Source of the DNA: Paraperibacillus esterisolvens
GTDB lineage: Bacteria > Bacillota > Bacilli > Bacillales > DSM-1321
Assembly (NCBI RefSeq): GCF_046237625.1
Contig: NZ_CP143545.1
Location: 2,852,001-2,916,000 of the forward strand
DNA length: 64,000 nucleotides
Reading direction: 5' to 3'
Shown here: in pieces, positions 35,451-43,526 of the stretch
Numbering within the stretch: the stretch's first letter is position 1
Layout: every line of letters begins with the position of its first letter
Position numbers and translations under genes: made by a program
Notes under the pieces: generated by a model
The model's input: the letters and a program-made list of their open reading frames with translations, nothing else
The model's database searches: none
Told to the model about the DNA's origin: nothing

Positions 35451-36491
35451 TTACGTAAAGTATTGCACCGTTGATTGCGGAAAGTATTCGGCGATGTATC
35501 CCCTGATTGTATCTTCAAGTTCTTTCGCCTCTTCATTTTGATAAACATATTTACCGATTCCATAGCGGCCCCATTTGTATTTACGTTTACTTTCATCGAG
35601 CTCAAGCTTTGATTTTGGATAATTCTTAAGTATAACCTTCTTGGCCGGCGAGGTGAATCGGTGCTGAATCAATTCAAAGGTCAGATCGGATAAGTCCAGT
35701 CCTTCCAGCGAACTGTACAGACGTTCGAAAAGCTCTTGATAGCCTTCCTTCCAGTTTTCATGTCTATAGATCGGTGCCACAATGAATCCGAGTGGATATC
35801 CTGCATGAAGCACTTTCCTGGCTGCCTCAAGCCGGCCTTCAAAGGAAGATGTTCCGGGCTCAAAATTTTTGATTACATAGCGTGAATTCACACTGAATCT
35901 AAAACGTGTCTTTCCATTGTGTTTCGCATCCAAGAGATGATCCACATGTTCAAATTTAGTAACAAACCGGAGCGCTCCATACTCCTGCTGCCCAAAAAAT
36001 TCGATAGCCTTCTTGAGAGAATGCGTAATATGATCGACCCCAACAATATCGGAGGTACAGGCTGCTTCAAATCTCGTGATTTCCGGCTTCCGCTCTTCCA
36101 TGTATTTGACAGCCTGCTCAAAAATTTCATCTGTATTCACATATACACGAATGTAGGGCTTACTGCCAAGGGTGGTCTGGAGGTAGCAATAATGGCAGTG
36201 CCCCATGCAGCCTGTGGCGAGAGGTATGGCGTATTCGGCGGAAGGCTTTGACGTATCAAACTTCAATGTCCTTCTCACCCCGACGACCAAAGTCGATTTG
36301 GCGACCCGGTATTTTTGAAAATCAGTTTCCCCCGGAAGGTTCCTGATTTGATTATGAGAGGTGGTCTCGCGGATTTCCACATTCAGGTCCTCAAACTTCT
36401 TTTTCAATTCTCTTCCAAGCGGATATTCTAGTGCCTTCGGCTCGATATAGACCAGCTGAGGCATAAATGGCTTAACCAGCTTTCTCACCAC
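35451..36491 (-). CDS. splB: Spore photoproduct lyase
   Basis: 346 aa radical-SAM enzyme that reverses the 5-thyminyl-5,6-dihydrothymine photoproduct during germination. The [4Fe-4S] ligands are in ATGCMGHCHYCYLQT (CxxxCxxC). Conserved ASTLVVG-like AKSTLVVGVRRTLKFD, KHNGKTRFRFSVNSRYVIKNFEPGT in part, and C-terminal YKWGRYGIGKYVYQ. GTG start with a weak GAAGTG SD. No splA partner is adjacent. B. subtilis carries splAB elsewhere, so this placement is lineage-specific. Confidence 0.96.
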   Translation of the reverse strand: MVRKLVKPFMPQLVYIEPKALEYPLGRELKKKFEDLNVEIRETTSHNQIRNLPGETDFQKYRVAKSTLVVGVRRTLKFDTSKPSAEYAIPLATGCMGHCHYCYLQTTLGSKPYIRVYVNTDEIFEQAVKYMEERKPEITRFEAACTSDIVGVDHITHSLKKAIEFFGQQEYGALRFVTKFEHVDHLLDAKHNGKTRFRFSVNSRYVIKNFEPGTSSFEGRLEAARKVLHAGYPLGFIVAPIYRHENWKEGYQELFERLYSSLEGLDLSDLTFELIQHRFTSPAKKVILKNYPKSKLELDESKRKYKWGRYGIGKYVYQNEEAKELEDTIRGYIAEYFPQSTVQYFT

Positions 36492-36884
36492 ACTTCAATT
36501 TGTTTTTTACAGAATTAGTATGGGCCCCGTGAACTTGAAGCATGAATTCCTTGTTTTGGGAACATATTTTAAAAAGCAGTTTTCGCATACATTGCGGCTG
36601 GTAAATTTAAAAATGTTTTCGCTGCAGTCACTCGCTTTCCGCGGTGCGGGCGCTGAGCCTCCTCGGGCTTCGCCTTTGGGGTCTCAGCTGTCCCTCATCT
36701 CCTGCAGAAGTCTCGCACCTGGAGCGTAAGTCCACTTGCTAATTAATTTAATCTCCTTACAGACTCATTCAAAAACAACAATCTTTTAGAAAAGAGCCTT
36801 TAAAAAAAACAAGCCCCCTAAAAAAAGGCGGCTGGTGACGGATGGAAAGAAAGTCTTCCTATCCCTTATATGTAGACCGGCAGT
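36492..36884. other. Intergenic region with a dispersed repeat-like element
   Basis: 393 bp between convergent-ordered minus genes yggT and splB. It holds the GC-rich repeat-like block at 36621-36730 and AT-rich flanks. No convincing gene; the plus-strand 69-codon frame at 36520-36729 simply reads through the repeat. Confidence 0.55.
36621..36730. repeat. Candidate Bacillus dispersed GC-rich repeat element
   Basis: A GC-rich block in an AT-rich gap. It is bounded by CTGCAG at 36622-36627 and 36702-36707, contains nested partners CGCTGAG (36651-36657) and CTCAGC (36683-36688), and has a central hairpin GGGCTTCGCC (36665-36674). Phrases such as CACTCGCTTTCCGCGG and GAGCCTCCTCGGGCTTCGCC resemble an intergenic repeat I recall in several Bacillus genomes. 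No second copy was seen in this window, so repeat status is inferred from memory and shape. Confidence 0.5.
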
Positions 36885-37166
36885 TTAGATGCCCAGAACA
36901 TTGATGGTCTGTCGAAGCCCCTCCAAAGCAAATCTGCTCAGGAATCGATAGGCAAAAAGGGCAATGATTGGCGAAAAGTCGATTCCTCCAAGCGGCGGAA
37001 TGAACCTCCGGAATATGGATAGAAACGGCTCTACCACTTTCATAATCCAGCCTCCAATTTTGGAAGCCTGGAATCCTGGGAACCAGGAACCAAAGATCGA
37101 TATGAAAATCAACCAATAGTAAAGGTCAAAGGCATACTGCCCAATCTGAAAAATCACATTACCCAA
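36885..37166 (-). CDS. YggT family membrane protein
   Basis: 93 aa with two hydrophobic segments: residues ~7-28, containing FDLYYWLIFISIFGSW, and ~60-82, containing IDFSPIIALFAYRFL. These match the YggT (YlmG-like) layout, including FRRFIPPLGGIDFSPI. TTG start 8 nt after GAGGAG. The usual copy lies by sepF in the division cluster; this one stands alone between splB and nrdJ, so it may be a second paralogue. Roles in membrane or division processes are known only loosely. Confidence 0.85.
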   Translation of the reverse strand: MGNVIFQIGQYAFDLYYWLIFISIFGSWFPGFQASKIGGWIMKVVEPFLSIFRRFIPPLGGIDFSPIIALFAYRFLSRFALEGLRQTINVLGI

Positions 37167-37327
37167 TATAGTTACTCCTCTTTTGTTGGTATAGTCTGGC
37201 CGAGCCCAGTAATCTTTATATGTATATTACGTTATTTACCCAAAATGGTTTCATTTATACGAAAAAAAGTTTCAGGTTTGTGAATCAGGATGGATTCTGC
37301 AGGAAGCAGGTCCTTCCAAAAAAAGAA

Positions 37328-37350
37328 AAGAGGCCGTCCTTCGGCCTCTT
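37328..37350 (-). terminator. Terminator of nrdJ
   Basis: Stem AAGAGGCCG / CGGCCTCTT with loop, followed on the minus strand by TTCTTTTTTT. Overlaps the last bases before the nrdJ stop at 37355. Confidence 0.88.
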
Positions 37351-37354
37351 CTCC

Positions 37355-39907
37355 TTATAATCCGCACTTCAGCTGCGATCCGCAGTTCGTACAGGTATTG
37401 CAGCCGCCGATATCCTTGACCTGGCCCTTACGGCAGACCGGGCATGTATTCCCGACTTCTGAACCAATGGTAACATCGGTCGAACGGAGCGGTGAAATGG
37501 TGTCCACCAGCACGACTTTCTTTTCTTCTTTGACTGTTGTTTCTTCTTCATCAAATGTATTTTCTTCTGCTTTCAATGTGAGTACCTGGGAGTCACGGCT
37601 TCCATCAACATAAACCGTGCCGCCCTTGGCACCCCCCTTGTAAAGGCGTTCGTATACTGCTTCAACCTGCTCGACAGTATAGCCCCTCGGTGCATTGACC
37701 GTCTTGCTGATGGAGCTGTCGATCCAGCGCTGGATGATGCACTGAACATCGGCATGGGCTTCCGGCGAAAGCTCCATTGCCGAAATGAACCACTCGGGGA
37801 GAGAGTTCGGATCTGTCTCTGGATTTTTCGCAAGATATTCCTGGACAATGTCTGCTTTCACTTCAATAAATTTACCCAGGCGTCCGCTTCTGTAATAAGT
37901 GAAGGAGAAGTAAGGCTCAAGACCTGTGGACACCCCTACCATTGTGCCGGTAGAGCCGGTTGGCGCAACCGTCAGAAGGTGAGAGTTCCTGATGCCGGAT
38001 TCAAGGATGGAATCCCTCAAGTCCTGTGGCATTTTTTGCATGAAGCCGGTTTCTGTGAATGCCTGGCGAAGGCGGTTCGTCTCCTCTGCAGATTCTCCTT
38101 CAAGGAACGGGAAGCTTCCCTTTTCCCTGCCAAGCTCTATGGACGTGCGGTAAGCCGTCACTGCAATCGTTTCGAATACTGAATCAACCAGTTTGTTGCC
38201 TTCCGCGGAACCATATTCGGTTTCACAGTATATGAGCAGATCATGGAGCCCCATAACACCAAGGCCGACACGACGCTCTCCCAGTGCCTGTTTTTTGTTG
38301 TCTTCGAGGAAGTACGGAGTGGCATCTATTACGTTATCCTGCATGCGTACGCCGACTTCAACGGTCTTTTTTAGTTTATCAAAATCAACGGTTTTGGTTA
38401 CTTTATCTGCCATTTCAGCCAGATTGACAGCTGCCAGGTTGCAGACTGAGTATGGAGCCAGCGGCTGCTCTCCGCAAGGATTTGTAGCCACTACCTGCTG
38501 GCCGTATGCCTTGGCATTGGTCATATCGTTCGCATTATCTATGAAGAAGATCCCAGGCTCGGCTGAATAGGTGGCACAGACATTGATCAGGTTCCAAAGT
38601 TCTTTAGCTTTGATTGAACGGTAGACGCGTACCTTATGGCCGAGTTTTTCCCATTCCCTGACGTCGCCTATCTTGTGCCATTCCTTGTTGTAAACGTCCA
38701 TTTCTTCCTCGTCATAGCTCTCGACATCCGGGAAGCGGAGCTCGTACATTTCGTCTTTTTCGACAGCTTCCATGAATTCCTTTGTCAGGCAGACCGAGAT
38801 GTTTGCTCCGGTCAGAAACTCGGAATTATGTACGCTGTAGGTTCCGCCCGTACGCAGCTTATTCTCGGCGTCCTTGATGATTTTTTCGCTGAAGCCGCCA
38901 AGGCCCGGCATGGTTTTATAATTGACAATCCCCTGATACATCGCTGCTTCCGATTCTGTGAAAGGGGTGAATTTCAATTTTTCATTGGCATACTGCTTGA
39001 TGGTTTCATCGGTTGTATTTTCAATGAGATAGCGGAGAATCCTTGGATTCTGCATCTTGGAGATGATGAACTCCACGATATCAGGGTGGGAATCAATCAG
39101 CATGATCATCTGAGCTCCGCGCCTTGAACCGCCCTGCTCAACCAGATGCGTAAGCTTTGCAATGTCATCGAGCCAGGATACAGATCCTGATGACTTGCCG
39201 TTTACGCCCCTGGCCAGTGCATTCCTGGGACGAAGAGTCGAACCATTCGTGCCTACCCCGCCGCCGCGGCTCATGATCTCCATTACTTGTTTACGGTGCT
39301 CTGATATTCCTTCCCTTGAATCCTGGACAAACGGCATTACATAGCAGTTGAAGTAGGTGACATCCGTATCGGCACCTGCCCCGTATAATACCCGCCCTGC
39401 AGGAATGAAGTTCAGGGATGAAAGCTCCTGGTAAAACTTCTCGAACCATTCTTTTCGCTTTTCTTCTGTTTTTTCCACTGAGGAGAGTCCTGCTGCATTT
39501 CTTTTGGCAATCTGCTCATAAAAGATTTCGAGCGGCTTTTCTATGACGTCGAGCGATTTTGTGATCACTCCCGTATCAGCCTCTTCTCCCTGCAGCACTC
39601 CCCGGAACTCTTCTTCAACAAGCACGCGTGCTTTTTTGTTTTCCCAATCAATATCCATGATGTACCCAAGGCCCCTCGCAGGGAACTTAGGGTCTTCCTT
39701 GATGGTCAATACAACAAAATCGCCTGATGTGAGCGTCACCTTCGCCGTGTCCTTGAATGAATAGCGGTCCAGCATGACTAGCCTCGATACACCTTTGTGT
39801 GCAAGGTTCATATCTTCCGTTACGGGGAAAACCTGCGGGAAGATCTTGATGTCTTCATTCAATCTCTCAATATTAAGTTTCATATTACTGTTAAGTACAA
39901 CAGACAA
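37355..39907 (-). CDS. nrdJ: Adenosylcobalamin-dependent (class II) ribonucleotide reductase
   Basis: About 850 aa. Reduces ribonucleotides with a cobalamin-derived thiyl radical, so works with or without oxygen and needs no small subunit. The finger-loop motif NPCGEQPLAPYSVCNLAAVNL holds an active-site Cys, Glu and Cys; FNCYVMPFV has the N-terminal redox Cys. The C-terminus is a zinc-type module CPVC..CNTCTNCG followed by LKCGL. TTG at 39907 lies 8 nt after GGAG; ATG at 39883 is an alternative. A promoter with two NrdR-type boxes lies upstream. I see no cobalamin riboswitch in the leader. Confidence 0.95.
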   Translation of the reverse strand: MSVVLNSNMKLNIERLNEDIKIFPQVFPVTEDMNLAHKGVSRLVMLDRYSFKDTAKVTLTSGDFVVLTIKEDPKFPARGLGYIMDIDWENKKARVLVEEEFRGVLQGEEADTGVITKSLDVIEKPLEIFYEQIAKRNAAGLSSVEKTEEKRKEWFEKFYQELSSLNFIPAGRVLYGAGADTDVTYFNCYVMPFVQDSREGISEHRKQVMEIMSRGGGVGTNGSTLRPRNALARGVNGKSSGSVSWLDDIAKLTHLVEQGGSRRGAQMIMLIDSHPDIVEFIISKMQNPRILRYLIENTTDETIKQYANEKLKFTPFTESEAAMYQGIVNYKTMPGLGGFSEKIIKDAENKLRTGGTYSVHNSEFLTGANISVCLTKEFMEAVEKDEMYELRFPDVESYDEEEMDVYNKEWHKIGDVREWEKLGHKVRVYRSIKAKELWNLINVCATYSAEPGIFFIDNANDMTNAKAYGQQVVATNPCGEQPLAPYSVCNLAAVNLAEMADKVTKTVDFDKLKKTVEVGVRMQDNVIDATPYFLEDNKKQALGERRVGLGVMGLHDLLIYCETEYGSAEGNKLVDSVFETIAVTAYRTSIELGREKGSFPFLEGESAEETNRLRQAFTETGFMQKMPQDLRDSILESGIRNSHLLTVAPTGSTGTMVGVSTGLEPYFSFTYYRSGRLGKFIEVKADIVQEYLAKNPETDPNSLPEWFISAMELSPEAHADVQCIIQRWIDSSISKTVNAPRGYTVEQVEAVYERLYKGGAKGGTVYVDGSRDSQVLTLKAEENTFDEEETTVKEEKKVVLVDTISPLRSTDVTIGSEVGNTCPVCRKGQVKDIGGCNTCTNCGSQLKCGL

Positions 39908-39975
39908 TGCTATCTCTCCTCCAAAAACCATTTTAGAAAAGCGACAAAATTCGCCTTTCTATTTGTTACCCTTAA

Positions 39976-40045
39976 CTTATCACAAGCAAACGCAAATAAT
40001 CAATATATAGGTATCCTCTTTTTTCGACACCACTATATGTGGTGT
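39976..40045 (-). promoter_or_regulatory. nrdJ promoter with paired NrdR-type boxes
   Basis: Minus strand: TTGATT (40003-39998), 16-bp spacer, GATAAG (39981-39976) as a likely sigma-A promoter. Box 1 reads ACACCACTATATGTGGTGT (40027-40045). Box 2 has core CAATATATAG (40001-40010) and overlaps the -35. The aligned cores (40001 and 40033) are 32 bp apart, three helical turns, the usual NrdR spacing. Confidence 0.7.
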
Positions 40046-40330
40046 GATAGGTCAAAGAAAAAGGGGAATGTCAAATGAAAAAATAAAGGGGAAAGAGGCG
40101 GATTTATGAGCAATTTGCCGATTTATATCATTTTTTGCGGTTATTTAAACGGTTTTCCCATTTGCTTTTAGAGTCAGTTTTTGAATTCCTTGCCGTCTCT
40201 GACGCGGCCGCTTGTCAATTAAAAAGCCTGAAAAAAAAATTAAATTACAAGGCTATTGACATCAAAAAAACGGTGATCAGACTGATTTTTGACAAATTGC
40301 TGACTCTTTATATGGATGTATAAAATAGTT

Positions 40331-40359
40331 TTGATTCTTAGCCCTATCAATTATATAAT
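40331..40359 (+). promoter_or_regulatory. Sigma-A promoter of yqhL
   Basis: TTGATT (40331-40336), 17-bp spacer, consensus TATAAT (40354-40359), 41 bp upstream of the yqhL start. Confidence 0.75.
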
Positions 40360-40400
40360 GAATAGTGCTGGAACTTTCAGGGTAAAAGGGGGTATTACCA

Positions 40401-40787
40401 TTGACAACATTGTATATCTTACTGGTGATTTTAGGAGCTGTCATCATCTATACATTAATTATGTGGCTGAATCAAAAACGCATAGTAAAGACATTAAGCC
40501 AGGAAGAATTCATTTCAGGCTACCGCAAGGCACAGCTGATAGATGTCCGTGAGCCGAACGAATACGAAGGCGGCCACATTCTTGGTGCCAGGAACATACC
40601 AATGACTCAGCTGAAAATGCGGTTAAAAGAAATCCGTCCGGACAAGCCTGTTTACCTATACTGCCAGAGCGGCATAAGAAGCGGCCGTGCTGCACAGATG
40701 CTCCACAAAAAAGGCTACCGTGACATTTCCCACCTGCAGGGCGGCTTCAAGCGCTGGGGCGGAAAGATCAAAAGAAAAGGTCAATAA
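40401..40787 (+). CDS. yqhL: Rhodanese-like domain protein YqhL
   Basis: 128 aa: an N-terminal membrane anchor (residues ~3-22) and a cytoplasmic rhodanese domain (about 30-125) with LIDVREPNEYEGGHI and active-site loop YCQSGIRSGRAA, Cys present. Likely a membrane-tethered sulfurtransferase. TTG start with GGGGG SD. Its terminator is shared with the convergent TerC gene. Position beside gcvPB is as in B. subtilis, though lipM and mntR are missing. Confidence 0.93.
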   Translation: MTTLYILLVILGAVIIYTLIMWLNQKRIVKTLSQEEFISGYRKAQLIDVREPNEYEGGHILGARNIPMTQLKMRLKEIRPDKPVYLYCQSGIRSGRAAQMLHKKGYRDISHLQGGFKRWGGKIKRKGQ

Positions 40788-40793
40788 CGATAA

Positions 40794-40821
40794 AAAAGGC
40801 TCCCTGTGAAGGGAGCCTTTT
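40794..40821. terminator. Terminator yqhL
   Basis: Stem AAAAAGGCTCCC / GGGAGCCTTTTT, 6 bp after the yqhL stop, T-runs both ways. Confidence 0.88.
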
Positions 40822-40873
40822 TGCGGTCATTTGTTTCCATTAAAGCCAATTTAGTCAATTAACCTTCTGCAGC

Positions 40874-41650
40874 TTATGCATGACCATTTCCGTGAGAAGA
40901 TTTTTTGCCTGGTGCAAACCATCCCCAAAGAGCTATGGCTACCAATACACCGTAGAAAACAAGGGTCCAGCCGGTACTGTGGGGAAAATCATGATCCAAT
41001 ACACCGATATCCTCATGTGCAAGCGTAATGACGGCAAGCTTCACTCCCACCCAGGCAACAATGGCATAAGCAGTCGTTTCCAATGCGGGGCGTTTTTCGA
41101 GCAGCTGCACAAACCATGTTGCCGCAAACTTAATCAGGATCAAGCCTGCAATCCCCCCAAGAACGACGATGATAAATTTCCCTCCGTCCATACCTCCAAA
41201 GTCATCGAGGGGCGAATCCGGAAGTCCCAGTGCAAGGGCTACAGCAGCCAGTATTGAATCAATCGCAAAAGCAAGATCAGCCAGGGCTATTTTACCCACT
41301 GTCGGCCAGAAGCCTTTACCCGCGGCTTCCTCTTCATCTTCATTATGTACATTGTCATTCGCTTTTCCGAATCTTGCCTGTATCACATGCTTTAAACCCA
41401 GATACAGCAGGTATGCTGCTCCTATCGCCTGTATCTGCCAGACGTTTGCAATGAAGGAAATCGCAAAAAGCGCGGCAAACCGGAAAACGAAAGCCATGAT
41501 AATTCCGTAATTGATCGCCCTCTTTTTTTGATCATCGGGCAAATGCTTGGCAATGACCGCCAGCACAAGGGCGTTGTCAGCAGACAGCAATCCTTCCAGT
41601 CCAATCAAGATCAATAATGCCCAAGCATACTCAAGCCATAATGACTCCAT
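40874..41650 (-). CDS. TerC family integral membrane protein
   Basis: 258 aa, about seven membrane helices. TerC markers: EGLLSADNALVLAVIAKHLP (acidic residues in helix 1) and ALADLAFAIDSILAAVALA (helix pair with Asp). A hydrophilic loop NVHNEDEEEAAGKG is between helices. Closest in pattern to B. subtilis YceF/YkoY-type proteins, which have been tied to manganese export and metalation of secreted enzymes; role here inferred. ATG with AAGGAGAGAG SD. Preceded by an unusual structured leader at 41698-41755. Confidence 0.9.
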   Translation of the reverse strand: MESLWLEYAWALLILIGLEGLLSADNALVLAVIAKHLPDDQKKRAINYGIIMAFVFRFAALFAISFIANVWQIQAIGAAYLLYLGLKHVIQARFGKANDNVHNEDEEEAAGKGFWPTVGKIALADLAFAIDSILAAVALALGLPDSPLDDFGGMDGGKFIIVVLGGIAGLILIKFAATWFVQLLEKRPALETTAYAIVAWVGVKLAVITLAHEDIGVLDHDFPHSTGWTLVFYGVLVAIALWGWFAPGKKSSHGNGHA

Positions 41651-41697
41651 CCAATCTCTCTCCTTCTAATTCCAAAAATATTATGCAGATTGTGCTG

Positions 41698-41755
41698 CTC
41701 TTGAATAGAATCCCCCATAAACCGGAGTAAATCCAGTTTATACGCCCAACAAGAG
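41698..41755 (-). promoter_or_regulatory. Structured 5' leader of the TerC gene, class unknown
   Basis: Minus strand: CTCTTG (41755-41750) pairs with CAAGAG (41703-41698), enclosing an asymmetric purine-rich internal loop (TTGGGCGT opposite GGGGGATTCTATT) and a 10-bp hairpin ATAAACTGGA/TCCGGTTTAT (41741-41717). A small stem GCAG..CTGC follows before the SD. It lies in the right place for a riboswitch, but I do not recognise the manganese yybP-ykoY motif or another known class. Confidence 0.45.
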
Positions 41756-41997
41756 TACATATCCGTTAATAACTACCTTTCCTTAATCGATTATAAACTT
41801 TTATCTCAATAAAAATAATGTGTTACAGCTTATTGTAATAAATTCTTCACCATTTCATTACATTTTCTATGTTAGTCCGGAATTTCAGAAGTTTAGGTAA
41901 GCTTATCAGGAGATTTAGACAGACATACCGGAAGCTTAGATGTTCTTCTTCCTTTTATAAGATGTGGACATAAAACAATTATGTTAATGGCATAGCA

Positions 41998-42028
41998 AAG
42001 CCCGGGAATAACCAGTATTCCCGGGCTT
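41998..42028 (-). terminator. Terminator of gcvPB
   Basis: Perfect 13-bp stem AAGCCCGGGAATA / TATTCCCGGGCTT, 29 bp past the gcvPB stop; minus-strand T-run is short (TTTG). Confidence 0.8.
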
Positions 42029-42056
42029 ACCTTGGCCTCTGCACCCGGCAGGTGCT

Positions 42057-43526
42057 TTATCCTTCTTTGGAATAACGCAGCACCGGCTTACGGGCTGCAA
42101 GTGTTTCATCCAATCGTTTAATTACCGTGGTATGAGGTGCTTCCTGTACAATCTCAGGATTTTCCTCAGCCTCTTTTGCGATCTGGATCATCGCATCGAT
42201 GAAGGCATCGAGTGTTTCCTTGGACTCTGTCTCAGTCGGCTCAATCATCATACATTCTTCCACGTTGAGCGGGAAGTAGATGGTCGGCGGATGATATCCG
42301 AAATCAAGCAGGCGCTTGGCGATATCCAGGGTCCGTACTCCCAGTTTCTTCTGCCTTCTGCCGCTCAATACAAATTCATGCTTGCAATGCCTGTCATAAG
42401 GCAGGTCATAATGGGACGCGAGCCTTCTCATCATATAGTTGGCATTAAGTACGGCATACTCGGTCACTGCCTTCAAACCATCCGGGCCCATAGTGCGGAT
42501 ATAAGTGTATGCCCGCACGTTGATTCCGAAGTTTCCGTAATACGGCTTGACCCGCCCAATGGACTGAGGTCTGTCGTAATCCAGGGTATACCCGCCATCC
42601 TTCTGCGTGACAATCGGTGCCGGCAGATATGGAATCAGATCAGCTTTTACACCAACAGGACCTGATCCCGGCCCGCCTCCTCCATGAGGCCCGGTGAAGG
42701 TTTTATGCAGGTTAAGGTGGACCACGTCAAAGCCCATATCCCCCGGCCGCGCTTTTGAAAGGACCGCATTAAGGTTCGCTCCATCGTAATAGAGCTTGCC
42801 TCCTGCACTATGGACAATCTCAGCCATTTCCAGGATATTTTCCTCAAATAACCCCAGGGTATTTGGGTTTGTGAGCATAAGCGCAGCTGTATCGGAACCC
42901 ACTACTCTTCTCAGATCCTCCAGGTCCACCAAGCCGTCTTCATTGGATTTAACCGTCACGGTCTCAAATCCGGCAACGGTGGCAGAAGCAGGGTTTGTTC
43001 CATGAGCGGAGTCCGGGACAATGACCTTCGTGCGGGAAGTGTCGCCATTTGCTTCATGGAAGGCACGGATCATCATAAGGCCCGTCCATTCACCGTGGGC
43101 GCCTGCAGCCGGCTGCAGGGTCACTTCGTCCATCCCTGTGATTTCAATCAAGTGCTCCTGCAGATCAAACATCAACTCAAGGGCACCCTGTACTGTGCTT
43201 TCATCCTGAAGCGGGTGGATATGCGCGAAACCATTGTATCTTGCCACTGCTTCATTGATCTTCGGGTTGTATTTCATTGTGCATGAGCCGAGCGGGTAAA
43301 ATCCTGAGTCAACGCCATGGTTGCGCTTTGAAAGGGCTGTGTAATGGCGCATGATATCAAGCTCTGAAACCTCGGGCAGCTCTGCATCTTCTGTGCGCAG
43401 ATATTCAGCGGGAATGATGCTCTCAAGCTCCACTTCTTCTATTTCAAGGTCCGGGAGGCTGTATCCGATTCTTCCCGGAGTGCTTAGTTCAAAAATCAAT
43501 GGCTGGTCTTGTTCATGGTTATTCAT
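42057..43526 (-). CDS. gcvPB: Glycine dehydrogenase (decarboxylating) subunit 2, P-protein beta
   Basis: 489 aa PLP subunit. Lys Schiff-base region NLHKTFTGPHGGGGPGSGPVG, HGEWTGLMMIRAFHEANG and NPNTLGLFE are conserved. Forms the P-protein with GcvPA. ATG at 43526 has GGGGG 6 nt upstream; ATG at 43532 abuts the SD. Overlaps the gcvPA stop by 8 nt. Last gene of gcvT-gcvPA-gcvPB. Confidence 0.97.
   Translation of the reverse strand: MNNHEQDQPLIFELSTPGRIGYSLPDLEIEEVELESIIPAEYLRTEDAELPEVSELDIMRHYTALSKRNHGVDSGFYPLGSCTMKYNPKINEAVARYNGFAHIHPLQDESTVQGALELMFDLQEHLIEITGMDEVTLQPAAGAHGEWTGLMMIRAFHEANGDTSRTKVIVPDSAHGTNPASATVAGFETVTVKSNEDGLVDLEDLRRVVGSDTAALMLTNPNTLGLFEENILEMAEIVHSAGGKLYYDGANLNAVLSKARPGDMGFDVVHLNLHKTFTGPHGGGGPGSGPVGVKADLIPYLPAPIVTQKDGGYTLDYDRPQSIGRVKPYYGNFGINVRAYTYIRTMGPDGLKAVTEYAVLNANYMMRRLASHYDLPYDRHCKHEFVLSGRRQKKLGVRTLDIAKRLLDFGYHPPTIYFPLNVEECMMIEPTETESKETLDAFIDAMIQIAKEAEENPEIVQEAPHTTVIKRLDETLAARKPVLRYSKEG

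Larger units (their letters stand above)
39908..40400. other. Divergent region between nrdJ and yqhL
   Basis: 493 bp holding the nrdJ promoter and NrdR-type boxes (39976-40045) and the yqhL promoter (40331-40359). A TTG-started 62-codon plus-strand frame at 40135-40323 has no SD, and a stretch of it is poly-lysine-like from an A-run, so it is not called. Other sequence is AT-rich and unexplained. Confidence 0.55.
41651..42056. other. TerC leader region and gcvPB 3' side
   Basis: 406 bp between gcvPB and the TerC gene. It contains the gcvPB terminator (41998-42028), a TATAAT (minus, about 41791-41797) and the structured leader (41698-41755). Remaining sequence is AT-rich without an ORF. Confidence 0.6.

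Noticed and set aside
39908..40130. Cobalamin riboswitch upstream of nrdJ
   Set aside because: Leader is short and AT-rich with no B12-box-like sequence; the NrdR-type boxes explain the palindromes.
40135..40323. 62-codon plus-strand frame before yqhL
   Set aside because: TTG start without an SD; much of it comes from an A-rich stretch and it ends just before a convincing sigma-A promoter.
41651..41800. yybP-ykoY manganese riboswitch before the TerC gene
   Set aside because: Expected from the gene family, but the conserved core of that class could not be found; listed instead as an unassigned leader.
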